Positions 1 through 7,149 of a DNA stretch of 13,777 nt are shown one piece after another. This stretch comes from JAVMKJ01 sp031732875 (GTDB lineage Bacteria > Pseudomonadota > Gammaproteobacteria > Competibacterales > Competibacteraceae). The stretch's first letter is position 1. Every line of letters starts with the position of its first letter. The DNA is taken from positions 1 through 13,777 of the forward strand of contig JAVMKL010000279.1 in NCBI GenBank assembly GCA_031732875.1, in the 5' to 3' direction. Under the pieces are notes generated by a model. That model saw nothing but the letters and a program-made list of their open reading frames with translations, had not been told where the DNA came from and made no database searches. The position numbers and the translations under genes were made by a program.

Positions 1-69
1 GGTTATTTTATCTTATATTCAAATATTTATTATCAACAGATGGACTCTCGCATTATCGTGATTTTGTAT

Positions 70-147
70 AAAAACATAGACTTACTGATGATAGAGCGCC
101 TCTCAAGCCAAAAAAAGCCACAGAATTTTCAAGTAAGTATTTGTTTT
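70..147 (+). repeat. Repeat A, left copy (78 bp, inverted partner at 13394-13471)
   Basis: The reverse complement of 13394-13471 matches this segment without gaps at 71 of 78 positions, counted by hand. The best block is AGAGCGCCTCTCAAGCC followed by a run of A. The segment is itself quasi-palindromic at its ends: ACTTACT near 80-86 pairs with AGTAAGT near 132-138, so it could fold or act as a recombinase or transposase binding site. It sits next to repeat B (156-180), as it does at the right end. It is probably the subterminal part of a small transposable element; the family is not identified. Confidence 0.8.
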
Positions 148-155
148 AAAAATAT

Positions 156-180
156 TTAATTTTCGTATAGGCTCTCAGAA
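156..180 (-). repeat. Repeat B, left copy (25 bp)
   Basis: This matches 13478-13502 in the same orientation at 22 of 25 positions. Its reverse complement, starting AGAGCCTATACGAAAA, is identical over 16 bp to 13287-13302. Read on the minus strand it begins TTCTGAGAGCC and continues into a CGAAAA tract, loosely like the terminal inverted repeats of Tn3-family elements. It probably marks the end of a miniature element whose other part is repeat A at 70-147. Confidence 0.65.
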
Positions 181-316
181 TCGCAGGGCTGGTTAGGGCG
201 TCATCCAGTAACCGGTCGTGTTCCTGACGTGGATATAAATATTAATAAAACACATACAACACATTGATTATAAAATAACTTAATGAATCTATATCAAAAT
301 CTGAAGCACCATCATC

Positions 317-829
317 GCGCGTGAGGCCAGCGACCGCTGCCTTGCTCATGGCGTAGACGCTGCCGCCCGCGAACGGCATGCGGTCGGCCACCCCACCGCT
401 CATGATGATGCGCCCGCCGTCGGTCATGTGGCGGGCCGCTTCCTGGGCCCGACGAAAACGCCCCGGACGTTCACGGCTACCAGGCGGTCGAAGTCGTCGA
501 GCAAAAATTGATCGAGCGGTGCGAGGATTGCGATCCCTGCATTGTTGACCAATACGTCCAGCCGTCCGAAGGCATGCACGGTCTCGGCGACGGCGTTTTT
601 CACCGCCTCGGCGTCGCCGCTGTCTGTCGACCCGAATGGTCACCGCGCGCCCGCCGACCGATTCGATGGCATGGACGACTTCGTCGGCCTTTGATCGCGC
701 GCGGGCGTAGGTGAGGGCGATCACGGCTCCCTCCGCAGCGCGGCGGTTGGCGATGGCTGCACCGATACCGCGCGAACCGCCGGTGACAAGAGCGACTTTA
801 CCTGAAAGCTTCGCTGGACTGGTGTTCAT
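317..829 (-). pseudogene. Short-chain dehydrogenase/reductase, frameshifted and 3'-truncated
   Basis: The start at 829 opens with a Rossmann glycine motif TGGSRGIG (residues 16-23), typical of classical NAD(P)-dependent SDR oxidoreductases. The frame breaks after about residue 68 at a 4-bp tandem duplication (TGTCTGTC on the plus strand, 621-628). Read in the next frame, the middle gives the expected FGRLDVLVNNAGIAIL segment with the NNAG motif. A second lesion, apparently a missing base near 450, returns the original frame, which then carries a serine-containing SGG and the catalytic YAMSK. Homology ends after AGLTR at 317, so roughly 70 C-terminal residues of a normal ~245-aa SDR are gone. 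It lies 58 bp downstream of the haloperoxidase and would be the last gene of the run. It is very unlikely to encode an active enzyme. Sequencing error could explain the frameshifts but not the truncation. Confidence 0.85.
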
Positions 830-887
830 GTGGATGCCTGCGGTGGAAGATGTGATCGCGTGATCGCCGCCGTGTTGCAGGTGCCTG

Positions 888-1712
888 TCACCCTTTGATA
901 AAGGCCAAGAGGTCCGTGTTGAGCATGTCCTTGCTGGTGTCGCCCAAGCTGTGCGTGCCGCCCGGATAAATCTTCAGCGTCGCATTCGGGACCAACTTGG
1001 CCGATAGCATGGCCGAAGCACCGATCGGAACGATTTGATCGTCGTCGCCGTGCAGAATCAGCGTTGGCACGTCGAATTTCTTCAAGTCCTCGGTGAAATC
1101 GGTCTCGGAAAACGCCTTGATACAATCGTAGGCGTTTTTGTGACCGGACATCATCCCCTGCAGCCACCACCATTGGATCAATCCTTGGGAGACTTTGGCG
1201 CCAGGCCGGTTGAAGCCAAAGAAGGGACCGCTGGCGACATCGAGGAAAAATTGCGAACGGTCGGCCAGGTACGCCGCGCGGAAATCGTCGAAAACCTCCA
1301 TCGGCAAGCCGTCGGGATTGGCTGCGGTTTCGAGCATGATCGGCGGTACCGCACCCATCAGCACGGCCTTGGCTACCCGTTGCGTGCCGTGGCGGCCGAT
1401 GTAGCGGGCGACTTCGCCGCCGCCGGTGGAATGGCCGATCATGACGGCATTCTTCAGATTCAGCGTTTCCATCAGCGTCGCCAGATCGTCGGCGTAAGTG
1501 TCCATGTCGTTGCCGTCCCAAGGCTGGCTGGATCGACCATGACCGCGCCGGTCGTGGGCGATGCAGCGATAACCGCTGGAAGCCAGGAAAAACATCTGGG
1601 CTTCCCAGGCATCCGCGCTCAGCGGCCAACCGTGACTAAAAACGATGGGCTGACCCGAGCCCCAATCCTTGAAATAAATCCGCGTGCCGTCTCGAGTGGT
1701 GATCGTGTTCAT
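888..1712 (-). CDS. Alpha/beta hydrolase, non-heme chloroperoxidase type
   Basis: This 274-aa protein has the usual length of cofactor-free haloperoxidases/esterases. The oxyanion segment is SHGWPL (residues 26-31), the nucleophile elbow GHSTGGGE places Ser95, the acid is in HGDDDQIVP (probably Asp225), and the histidine is in GGTHSLG (His254). Family members act as esterases or lactonases and can perhydrolyse carboxylic acids, giving peracids that halogenate in vitro; the natural substrate is usually unknown. No signal peptide is seen, so it should be cytoplasmic. The start at 1712 is chosen because a GAGGAAA ribosome-binding site lies just upstream and the family start MNTITTRDGT fits. A longer in-frame reading to 1922 would run through a tandem repeat and into the upstream gene. 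It follows the second YcaC-like gene after 97 bp, a gap that could hold an internal promoter. Confidence 0.93.
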   Translation of the reverse strand: MNTITTRDGTRIYFKDWGSGQPIVFSHGWPLSADAWEAQMFFLASSGYRCIAHDRRGHGRSSQPWDGNDMDTYADDLATLMETLNLKNAVMIGHSTGGGEVARYIGRHGTQRVAKAVLMGAVPPIMLETAANPDGLPMEVFDDFRAAYLADRSQFFLDVASGPFFGFNRPGAKVSQGLIQWWWLQGMMSGHKNAYDCIKAFSETDFTEDLKKFDVPTLILHGDDDQIVPIGASAMLSAKLVPNATLKIYPGGTHSLGDTSKDMLNTDLLAFIKG

Positions 1713-1750
1713 GGATCGCTTTCCTCTGTGGTTTGATACTCGGAAATTGC

Positions 1751-1793
1751 GGTTGCGGTCGATCTGAAAAAGGTTGTGGTCGGTCTGAAAAAG
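1751..1793. repeat. 21-bp tandem repeat upstream of the haloperoxidase gene
   Basis: Two adjacent copies of a 21-bp unit, GGTTGCGGTCGATCTGAAAAA and a variant differing at two positions, lie 39-81 bp upstream of the haloperoxidase start, within the 97-bp gap between two genes of the run. The 21-bp period equals about two helical turns, the arrangement expected for paired binding of a regulator. It could equally be a chance duplication. No protein can be assigned to it. Confidence 0.5.
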
Positions 1794-1809
1794 AACGGAT
1801 CGGAACAAG

Positions 1810-2514
1810 TCACGGGCCGGTAATCGGCCTATCGGTTGCAGGACGGTCGTTGGAGAGTGGCTGCCTGCGGCCCGGTGGAATCTTGTGCACCATCGTGGCG
1901 GCGTATTCGACGCCTTGGCCATAAGCGCCGCAGTGTTCCCGCACCACGGCCATGACCGCGTCGTAATGTTCCTTCCGCGCCCAATCGCGTTGAAATTCGA
2001 GCAATACTTGCAGCGCCGTCACCGAAACCGCGCCGGCCTGTTCGATGCGGCGAATGGCGGCCGCATGGGCGACAGCACTGGTGCCGCCAGACGCATCCTC
2101 GACGGCGTAAACGCCGTAGCCTTCTTCCAGCATTTGTAAGGCCGGAAACGCCAAACACACTTCGCTCCAAAGCGCGGCGATGAGAACGTTCTTGCGACCG
2201 GTTTTCTTCACTGCGACAACGAATTCCGGATCGTCCCACGCATTCATGCTGGAACGCTCGATCGGCGCTTGATCGGGAAACAGGTCGCGGAGTTGCGGCG
2301 TGATTCCTCCGCCGAATCTCTGGGATTCGACGGCGGTCAAGATCACCGGTATCCGGAAAATCCTGGCCGCCTTGGCAAGCATCAACACGTTGTTGAGCAA
2401 ATGCTGCCGGTCGATGTTGGCCACGCCGAAAAACATCTGCGGCTGGTGATCGATGAAAATCACCGCGCAATTGTCCGCCGTCAGTAGCCCTTTATCGGTC
2501 GAGCTCGCGCTCAT
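1810..2514 (-). CDS. Isochorismatase-family cysteine hydrolase, YcaC-like (copy 2)
   Basis: This 234-aa protein belongs to the isochorismatase/nicotinamidase-like superfamily, close to E. coli YcaC, whose substrate is not established. The catalytic triad is visible: Asp22 in FIDHQPQM, Lys108 in GRKN, and Cys120 in LWSEVCLAFP, the conserved turn before the nucleophile. The C-terminus, after about residue 212, is a basic, proline-rich tail not shared with the other copy at 5969-6646. Over about 195 ungapped positions the two copies agree at about 58% by hand count, so they are paralogues within one gene run. The start at 2514 follows GAGGAA at 12 nt, and the gene lies 25 bp after the amidohydrolase stop. 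It is cytoplasmic, with no signal peptide. YcaC-type proteins form oligomeric rings; that is family knowledge, not visible here. Confidence 0.92.
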   Translation of the reverse strand: MSASSTDKGLLTADNCAVIFIDHQPQMFFGVANIDRQHLLNNVLMLAKAARIFRIPVILTAVESQRFGGGITPQLRDLFPDQAPIERSSMNAWDDPEFVVAVKKTGRKNVLIAALWSEVCLAFPALQMLEEGYGVYAVEDASGGTSAVAHAAAIRRIEQAGAVSVTALQVLLEFQRDWARKEHYDAVMAVVREHCGAYGQGVEYAATMVHKIPPGRRQPLSNDRPATDRPITGP

Positions 2515-2539
2515 GACGCCTGGTTCCTCACCTTAACCG

Positions 2540-4420
2540 TCAGAATGCGAAACAATCACACCCCATTCCCCAGAATCCGGCGTAGCGGTTGCGCACTGCC
2601 TCAGCCATCGCGAACAGTGGATGGAGGGGGTGATGGCCACCGTGGTGGCGACATTCGGCGCCGTGCCGGTGTCGATGAGCGACTGGAACGCCGCCGCGCG
2701 CCGCCTTGCGCGCATCCAACGGGGCGCCGTAACCGCCGAAATAGCGAGCGGGCGACCATTCCGGCAACACTGGCAGCGGTGGCGGTTGGTAGGGGGCGAA
2801 CTCGTCCCTCGCGTAGACGATCTGGCCGCCGACGAGGGTCAGAACGGACTCGATGCTTTTGATGCGCTCTTCCGGCACGGCGAAATAATCGTCGGTGAGC
2901 GCGGCCAGATCGGCCCATTGACCGACCGCAATAGTGCCTTTCTTGCCGTCCTCGCTCGAAAACCAACTGCTGCCTTGGGTAAACAGTCGCAAGGCTTCTT
3001 CGCGGCCGAGCCGGTTTTGCTCGGGGTACAGGGAAACGCCGCCTACCGTTTTTCCCGCCGTCAGCCAATAGAGCGCCACCCACGGATTGTAGCTGGCGAC
3101 GCGCGTCGCGTCCGTGCCCGCGCCGACGGGCAGGCCCAACTCCAGCATCTTCCGCACCGGCGGCGTGCGCTCGGCAGCGGTCTGGCCGTAGTGATCGACG
3201 AAATACTCGCCCTGATAAGCCATGCGATGCTGGATGGCGATGCCGCCGCCCAACGCCTTGACCCGCTCGAGATTGCGCTCGGAGATGGTTTCGCAGTGAT
3301 CGAAGAACCAATGCAATCCCGCGAACGGAATTTCCCGATTCACCTCCCCGAAGACGTTGAGAAAGCGGGTGATGCTCTCGTCATAGGTGGCGTGCAAGCG
3401 GAAAGGCCAACGATGAGCGGCCAGCAGCGCGACGACCTCTTTCAGTTCCGTCTCCAGCGCGGCGGGCAGATCGGGACGCGGTTCGAGAAAGTCTTCGAAA
3501 TCCGCCGCCGAAAACACCAGCATTTCGCCGGCGCCGTTGCAGCGCAGGAAATCGTCGCCTTGGCCGGGTGCGGTCATCTCGATCCAGCGGGCAAAATCTT
3601 CTTTTTCCTGCTGCGGATGCTGGGTAAACAGGTTGTAGGCGATGCGTAGCGTCAGCTCGCCGCGTCGGTGCAACTCTTCAATGACGGCATAGTCCTCCGG
3701 GTAATTCTGAAAGCCGCCGCCCGCGTCGATGGCGCTGGTCAGGCCGAGCCGATTAAGTTCGCGCATGAAATGGCGGGTGGAATTCATCTGCTGCTCGGGC
3801 GGGAGTTTCGGCCCTTTCGCCAGCGTCGCGTACAGAATCGTGGCGTTGGGGCGGGCGATCAGCAAGCCGGTCGGATGACCGCTGGGGTCGCGCTGGATCT
3901 CGCCACCGGGCGGATTGGGCGTATCACGCGTGTAGCCGCAAGCGCGCAACGCCGCTTGGTTGAGCAGAGCCCGGCAATACAGGTTCAGAATGAACACTGG
4001 CGTATCCGGCGCGACGGCGTTGATTTCGTCCAGGGTCGGCATCCGCCGTTCGGCAAATTGAAATTCGCTCCAACCGCCGACCACCCGCACCCATTGGCCG
4101 GGCGGGGTGCGTCGTGCCTGTTCCTCGAGCATCCGCAGCGCGTCGACCAAGGAAGGCACCCCGTCCCAACGCAATTCCATGTTGTAATGCAAGCCGCCGC
4201 GAATGACGTGCAAGTGGGAGTCGTTCAAACCCGGAATCGCCCGGCGGCCCTTGAGATCGATGACTCGGGTATTCGGCCCACGCGGATACGTCTCGACGCC
4301 GTCCACGCCCACGATGCGCCCGTTCTGAATGGCGACGCCGGTTGCCTGGGGATGTTGGGGATCGAGCGTGGCGATGCGCCCATCATGCAAGATGAGATCG
4401 GGAACCAGGGTCGAATTCAT
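2540..4420 (-). CDS. YtcJ-like metal-dependent amidohydrolase with His/Cys-rich C-terminal tail
   Basis: This 626-aa protein is of the amidohydrolase-3 (YtcJ) type, which hydrolyses C-N or related bonds with one or two metal ions in a TIM barrel. The small beta-domain ends in RRAIPGLNDSHLHV, giving the metal ligands His69 and His71. Further ligands are probably His343 (FRLHATYDE), His375 (FFDHCETIS) and Asp437 (GAGTDATR). The barrel closes at about residue 540 with the typical GQIVYA strand. Beyond it is an ~85-residue extension that includes a dense histidine cluster (residues 582-600, with Cys590) and ends in GFWGMGCDCFAF, plausible extra metal ligands. The start at 4420 overlaps the preceding stop as ATGA and has AGGAGA 11 nt upstream, so translation is coupled to the ABM gene. 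No signal peptide is seen. The substrate is unknown. Confidence 0.92.
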   Translation of the reverse strand: MNSTLVPDLILHDGRIATLDPQHPQATGVAIQNGRIVGVDGVETYPRGPNTRVIDLKGRRAIPGLNDSHLHVIRGGLHYNMELRWDGVPSLVDALRMLEEQARRTPPGQWVRVVGGWSEFQFAERRMPTLDEINAVAPDTPVFILNLYCRALLNQAALRACGYTRDTPNPPGGEIQRDPSGHPTGLLIARPNATILYATLAKGPKLPPEQQMNSTRHFMRELNRLGLTSAIDAGGGFQNYPEDYAVIEELHRRGELTLRIAYNLFTQHPQQEKEDFARWIEMTAPGQGDDFLRCNGAGEMLVFSAADFEDFLEPRPDLPAALETELKEVVALLAAHRWPFRLHATYDESITRFLNVFGEVNREIPFAGLHWFFDHCETISERNLERVKALGGGIAIQHRMAYQGEYFVDHYGQTAAERTPPVRKMLELGLPVGAGTDATRVASYNPWVALYWLTAGKTVGGVSLYPEQNRLGREEALRLFTQGSSWFSSEDGKKGTIAVGQWADLAALTDDYFAVPEERIKSIESVLTLVGGQIVYARDEFAPYQPPPLPVLPEWSPARYFGGYGAPLDARKAARGGVPVAHRHRHGAECRHHGGHHPLHPLFAMAEAVRNRYAGFWGMGCDCFAF

Positions 4421-4962
4421 GGCCGTGTTCTCCTGCCGTTGGGATGCAACCAGGCGTGCAAGACACGAGTGAGCAGCGGCATCACCACCCAAGTCAGCAG
4501 CGCGACCACGCAGGCATTGAAGACGGCGTTGGCGAGGATGAAATGCCAGTTCTTGATCGCCGGGCCGAGCGTCAGGCTCAAACCGGTGGCGACCGGAAAA
4601 ACGCCCAGGAAAGTGGCGATCGCCATCTTCCAGCGCGGCGGTGGGCCGTTCGGCGCGCGGAACCACGCTTCGAGTCCGTGCAGTTGCCGATACTCTGGCG
4701 CGCCCTCGGTCAACGCCCTGGCCCGCTCGTCCCACGCTTCGAACAGCGGCGAGGCGTAAAATGCGTCGCGCTCCTTTGCGTTAGCGAAGGTGCGCAAGAT
4801 GCCGTATTCGCGCGAGCCCGAACCGGGCGGCGGCGTGAGCATGAGCGCCCCCCACACCCCGCCGTGCGAGAACGAGGCTTGGAAGAACTCGCGCAAACCT
4901 CGTTGAAACTCGGCTTCGCAGCCGGGACGAACGTGGCGAGTGATGGCGACGTGAATGGGCAT
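4417..4962 (-). CDS. Antibiotic biosynthesis monooxygenase (ABM) domain fused to two membrane helices
   Basis: This 181-aa protein has an N-terminal ABM-type ferredoxin-like fold (residues ~1-100). It is recognisable from the opening VAITRHVRPGCEAEFQ, a central REYGILRTFANAKERDAF strand-helix, and YRQLHGLEAWF. The C-terminal part holds two hydrophobic helices, about 112-132 and 141-167, followed by a basic tail. It should therefore sit in the inner membrane with the ABM domain probably on the cytoplasmic face. ABM domains are small cofactor-free oxygenases or simply dimeric ligand-binding modules; histidine and aromatic residues are present, but I cannot assign catalysis. It starts 18 bp after the hydrolase gene, and its stop overlaps the amidohydrolase start by four bases. 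That tight coupling suggests the two products are needed together. Confidence 0.85.
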   Translation of the reverse strand: MPIHVAITRHVRPGCEAEFQRGLREFFQASFSHGGVWGALMLTPPPGSGSREYGILRTFANAKERDAFYASPLFEAWDERARALTEGAPEYRQLHGLEAWFRAPNGPPPRWKMAIATFLGVFPVATGLSLTLGPAIKNWHFILANAVFNACVVALLTWVVMPLLTRVLHAWLHPNGRRTRP

Positions 4963-4980
4963 TATCGACCTGCAGCCGGC

Positions 4981-5931
4981 TCATGGCTCGGCATTGAGGA
5001 AAGCGATGATCGCCGGAATCACCGCTTGGGGCGCTTCTTCCATGAGCCAATGCCCCGAGCCCATGACGACCTGGCCCTGGACATTGGAGGCTACCTGCCT
5101 GGCCTGCTCGATGAGGAAGTTGCCACTGGCCTTCTCACCGGTCAGCACGAGTACCGGCATGGAAAGCGGTGTTACGCTCAACCGAGCAAAGTCCTTGGCG
5201 TCGCGCTCGAAGTTGTGGAAGTATTCAAAACCGGCGCGCATGCCGCCTGGCTGCGCGTAGGCTTCCGCATAGAAACGACGGTCGGCTTCTGGTATCGAGT
5301 GATGGGGATCGGCGGCGAAATCGTTCCAAAAATGCTCGAAGTAAATTCGCTCGCGACCGTTGACTAACGCCAGCGGCACTTCACCGTAGAAGTGGAAGTG
5401 CCACAAATCGCGCATCAGCCAGACGTCCTTCCAATTGCCGATGCCGGGCAGGAACGCATCCATCAGCACCACGCGCTCGGTCGCCTGCGGAAACTGCGCG
5501 GCGTAGGCGTAGGCCACCATCAATCCGATGTCGTGGCCGACGATGCTCGCGCGATCAAATCCCAACGACGAGGTGAGGTCGTGGATGTCCACGGCCATGT
5601 TCTTCTTGTCGTAGCCGGAATCAGGCTTGGAGGAATCACCCGCGCCGCGCAGGTCTGGAACGATGACCGTGTGGTTCTTGGCAAGCAGCGGCATGAGCGG
5701 AAGCCACATGTGGCCGGTTTCGGCATAGCCGTGCAGCAGGACCACCGGGCTGCCCTGGCCGCCGATGAAATAATGGAGTCGAACTCCGTTGACCTCGGCA
5801 AAGTGCTCGGTGAAACCGGCGGGGATTTCGCCGGCTGTCGCCGAGAGTGAGGCGCACGCCAGCAGCAAGGCGACAAAGCTTGCCGTGCCGACGAAGAGGT
5901 TGCGTCTGGACGATATTCGCTGAGTCGTCAT
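4981..5931 (-). CDS. Exported alpha/beta hydrolase with Asp nucleophile, epoxide hydrolase/dehalogenase-like
   Basis: This 316-aa protein starts with SSRRNLFVG followed by a hydrophobic stretch and a possible cleavage site ATA/GE (after residue 33), a signal peptide with twin-arginine character. A lipoprotein reading at LLLAC (Cys26) is possible but the box is poor. The mature part has the oxyanion motif LLHGYAETGHMW, the nucleophile elbow VGHDIG (Asp134), a cap region rich in Trp, His and Tyr (about 160-245), and the late histidine in GSGHWLMEE (His294). An aspartate nucleophile is the hallmark of epoxide hydrolases and haloalkane or haloacetate dehalogenases, as opposed to serine esterases. 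The sequence alone does not separate these. The start at 5931 follows an AAGGTAA site and lies 37 bp after the upstream gene. It is the one clearly exported enzyme of the run, probably periplasmic. Confidence 0.88.
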   Translation of the reverse strand: MTTQRISSRRNLFVGTASFVALLLACASLSATAGEIPAGFTEHFAEVNGVRLHYFIGGQGSPVVLLHGYAETGHMWLPLMPLLAKNHTVIVPDLRGAGDSSKPDSGYDKKNMAVDIHDLTSSLGFDRASIVGHDIGLMVAYAYAAQFPQATERVVLMDAFLPGIGNWKDVWLMRDLWHFHFYGEVPLALVNGRERIYFEHFWNDFAADPHHSIPEADRRFYAEAYAQPGGMRAGFEYFHNFERDAKDFARLSVTPLSMPVLVLTGEKASGNFLIEQARQVASNVQGQVVMGSGHWLMEEAPQAVIPAIIAFLNAEP

Positions 5932-5968
5932 TGAGTTTACCTTTCGTGGTTCTCATTCGCCAGTTGGC

Positions 5969-6646
5969 TCAGTGCGCCGCTTTCTCCGGCACAACCTGCG
6001 GCGTTTGCGCCGACTGCGGGGCGTGATGGACCATGGTATAGGCGTATTCGACGCCGCTGCCGTAGGCGCCGCCCTGCTGTTTGAGCAGGCCCATCAATGC
6101 GTTGTAATGCTCGCGCTTCGCCCAGTCGCGCTGCCATTCGAGCAAGGCGGCGATGGTCGTCAGTCGCACGGCTCCGGCCTGCACCATGCGCGAGAGCGCG
6201 GCGTCTTGCGCGGCGGCAGAGGTCGCACCGCAGCAATCCTCGACGACGTAGATGTTGTAACCGGCGCCCAGCATCTCGATCGTGGGCCAGGCGACGCAGA
6301 CCTCGGTCCACAGCCCGGTCATCAAAATATTTTTCTTGCCGGTCGCCTCGACCGCTGCCCGAAAACCGGCGTCGTCCCAAGCGTTCATGGAGGTGCGTTC
6401 GACCACCGGCTGACCGGGAAACACGTCGAGCAATTGCGGCCAGATGTAGCCGCTGAACGACTCGGTTTCGACCGCGGTCAACACGGCAGGTACACCGAAT
6501 TCCTTGGCGGCTTTGGCCAGGAGCGTGACGTTGTTGATCAGCGTCGCCCGATCGATGCTCGCCACGCCGAAGGTCATCTGCGGCTGATGATCGATGAAGA
6601 CGATGGCGCTGTCCTGCGGGGTATAAAGCTGGTGATAGTGCGACAT
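5969..6646 (-). CDS. Isochorismatase-family cysteine hydrolase, YcaC-like (copy 1)
   Basis: This 225-aa paralogue of the hydrolase at 1810-2514 has its triad at Asp19 (FIDHQPQM), Lys104 or Lys105 (TGKKN) and Cys117 (GLWTEVCVAWP). It has a conserved central NAWDD segment and a C-terminal GSGVEYAYTMVH block shared with copy 2. An unusual Cys pair, EDCCGATSA (about residues 137-144), replaces the EDASGGTSA of the paralogue. The start at 6646 is chosen for the GGAGAGG site just upstream and because the family start MSHYHQLYTP fits; an upstream in-frame ATG at 6745 lies inside the OsmC gene. It sits 38 bp after OsmC and 37 bp before the exported hydrolase, so it is presumably co-transcribed with both. 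The substrate is unknown, probably a small amide, ester or electrophile. Confidence 0.93.
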   Translation of the reverse strand: MSHYHQLYTPQDSAIVFIDHQPQMTFGVASIDRATLINNVTLLAKAAKEFGVPAVLTAVETESFSGYIWPQLLDVFPGQPVVERTSMNAWDDAGFRAAVEATGKKNILMTGLWTEVCVAWPTIEMLGAGYNIYVVEDCCGATSAAAQDAALSRMVQAGAVRLTTIAALLEWQRDWAKREHYNALMGLLKQQGGAYGSGVEYAYTMVHHAPQSAQTPQVVPEKAAH

Positions 6647-6684
6647 GGCGTTTTGCCTCTCCAATGGAAATGGATAGGTTGGTC

Positions 6685-7116
6685 TTAGGTCAGCAGCGTT
6701 GCGTCGAGACTGATGGCGGCTTTCAGCACTTTGGAAACCGGACAACCGGCTTTGGCGTGGCCTGCCAATTCGGCAAAAGTCGCCCGATCGATGCCGGGAA
6801 TGCGCGCTGTCAGCGCCAGATGCACGGCGGTGATCGCATAACCGCCCTCGACTTGCTCCAGCGTGACTTTGGCTTGCGTCTCCATTTCGGTCGCGGTGAA
6901 CCCCGCTTCGCCCAGGATCAAGGAGAGCGCCATGGTGAAGCAGCCGGCGTGCGCTGCGCCCAAGAGTTCTTCGGGATTGGTGCCGCGTTTTCCTTCAAAC
7001 CGACTGGCGAAGCCGTAGGGATAAGCCGCCAACGCGCCGCTTTCGGTCGAAATAGCACCTTTGCCATCCTTGATTCCACCCGCCCAAACGGCGGAGCCTT
7101 TGCGGTTGATTTGCAT
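6685..7116 (-). CDS. OsmC/Ohr-family thiol peroxidase
   Basis: This 143-aa protein has the standard length for an OsmC-type peroxiredoxin. Both redox cysteines are present: Cys59 in GAAHAGCFTMAL and Cys125 in KAGCPVSKVL. Arg39 and Glu50 (in the NPEELLGAAH block) are the usual partners that activate the peroxidatic cysteine. The opening MQINRKGSAVWAG and the GALAAYPYGFASRFE loop place it nearer OsmC than Ohr. Such enzymes reduce organic hydroperoxides, and sometimes hypochlorite adducts, with dithiol reductants in the cytoplasm. An AGGAG site (7123-7127) lies six bases before the start. It is 33 bp downstream of the alpha/beta hydrolase. Its presence suggests that the whole run meets oxidative or electrophilic stress. 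Confidence 0.94.
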   Translation of the reverse strand: MQINRKGSAVWAGGIKDGKGAISTESGALAAYPYGFASRFEGKRGTNPEELLGAAHAGCFTMALSLILGEAGFTATEMETQAKVTLEQVEGGYAITAVHLALTARIPGIDRATFAELAGHAKAGCPVSKVLKAAISLDATLLT

Positions 7117-7149
7117 GATGATCTCCTATGGGTATTCGCGAGCAACGGA

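Larger units (their letters stand above)
1..316. other. AT-rich flank, mobile-element debris, no gene
   Basis: This stretch is far richer in A+T than the rest of the window, and I see no convincing gene in it. It contains a 78-bp repeat (70-147) and a 25-bp repeat (156-180) that both recur near the right end of the window. A short, more GC-rich patch lies at about 181-230 and resembles nothing I recognise. Sequence homologous to the neighbouring SDR gene stops abruptly at about 317, so this flank looks like foreign DNA that replaced the 3' end of that gene. The junction at ~316/317 is inferred from loss of SDR family similarity, not from a visible terminal repeat. Confidence 0.6.

Noticed and set aside
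1713..1922. Haloperoxidase start at 1922
   Set aside because: The extra 70 codons run through the tandem repeat and overlap the upstream hydrolase; the ATG at 1712 has a good ribosome site and matches the family start.
2540..2720. Amidohydrolase C-terminus being a frameshift artefact
   Set aside because: The odd His-rich region is in the same frame as the rest and ends in FWGMGCDCFAF, which I recall as typical of such amidohydrolase tails; the alternative frame (2533-2715) has no better sequence.
2621..4759. Long plus-strand open frames (2621-3649, 3668-4759) opposite the amidohydrolase and ABM genes
   Set aside because: They are antisense to well-supported proteins with clear motifs, show no family motifs of their own, and are expected in GC-rich DNA.
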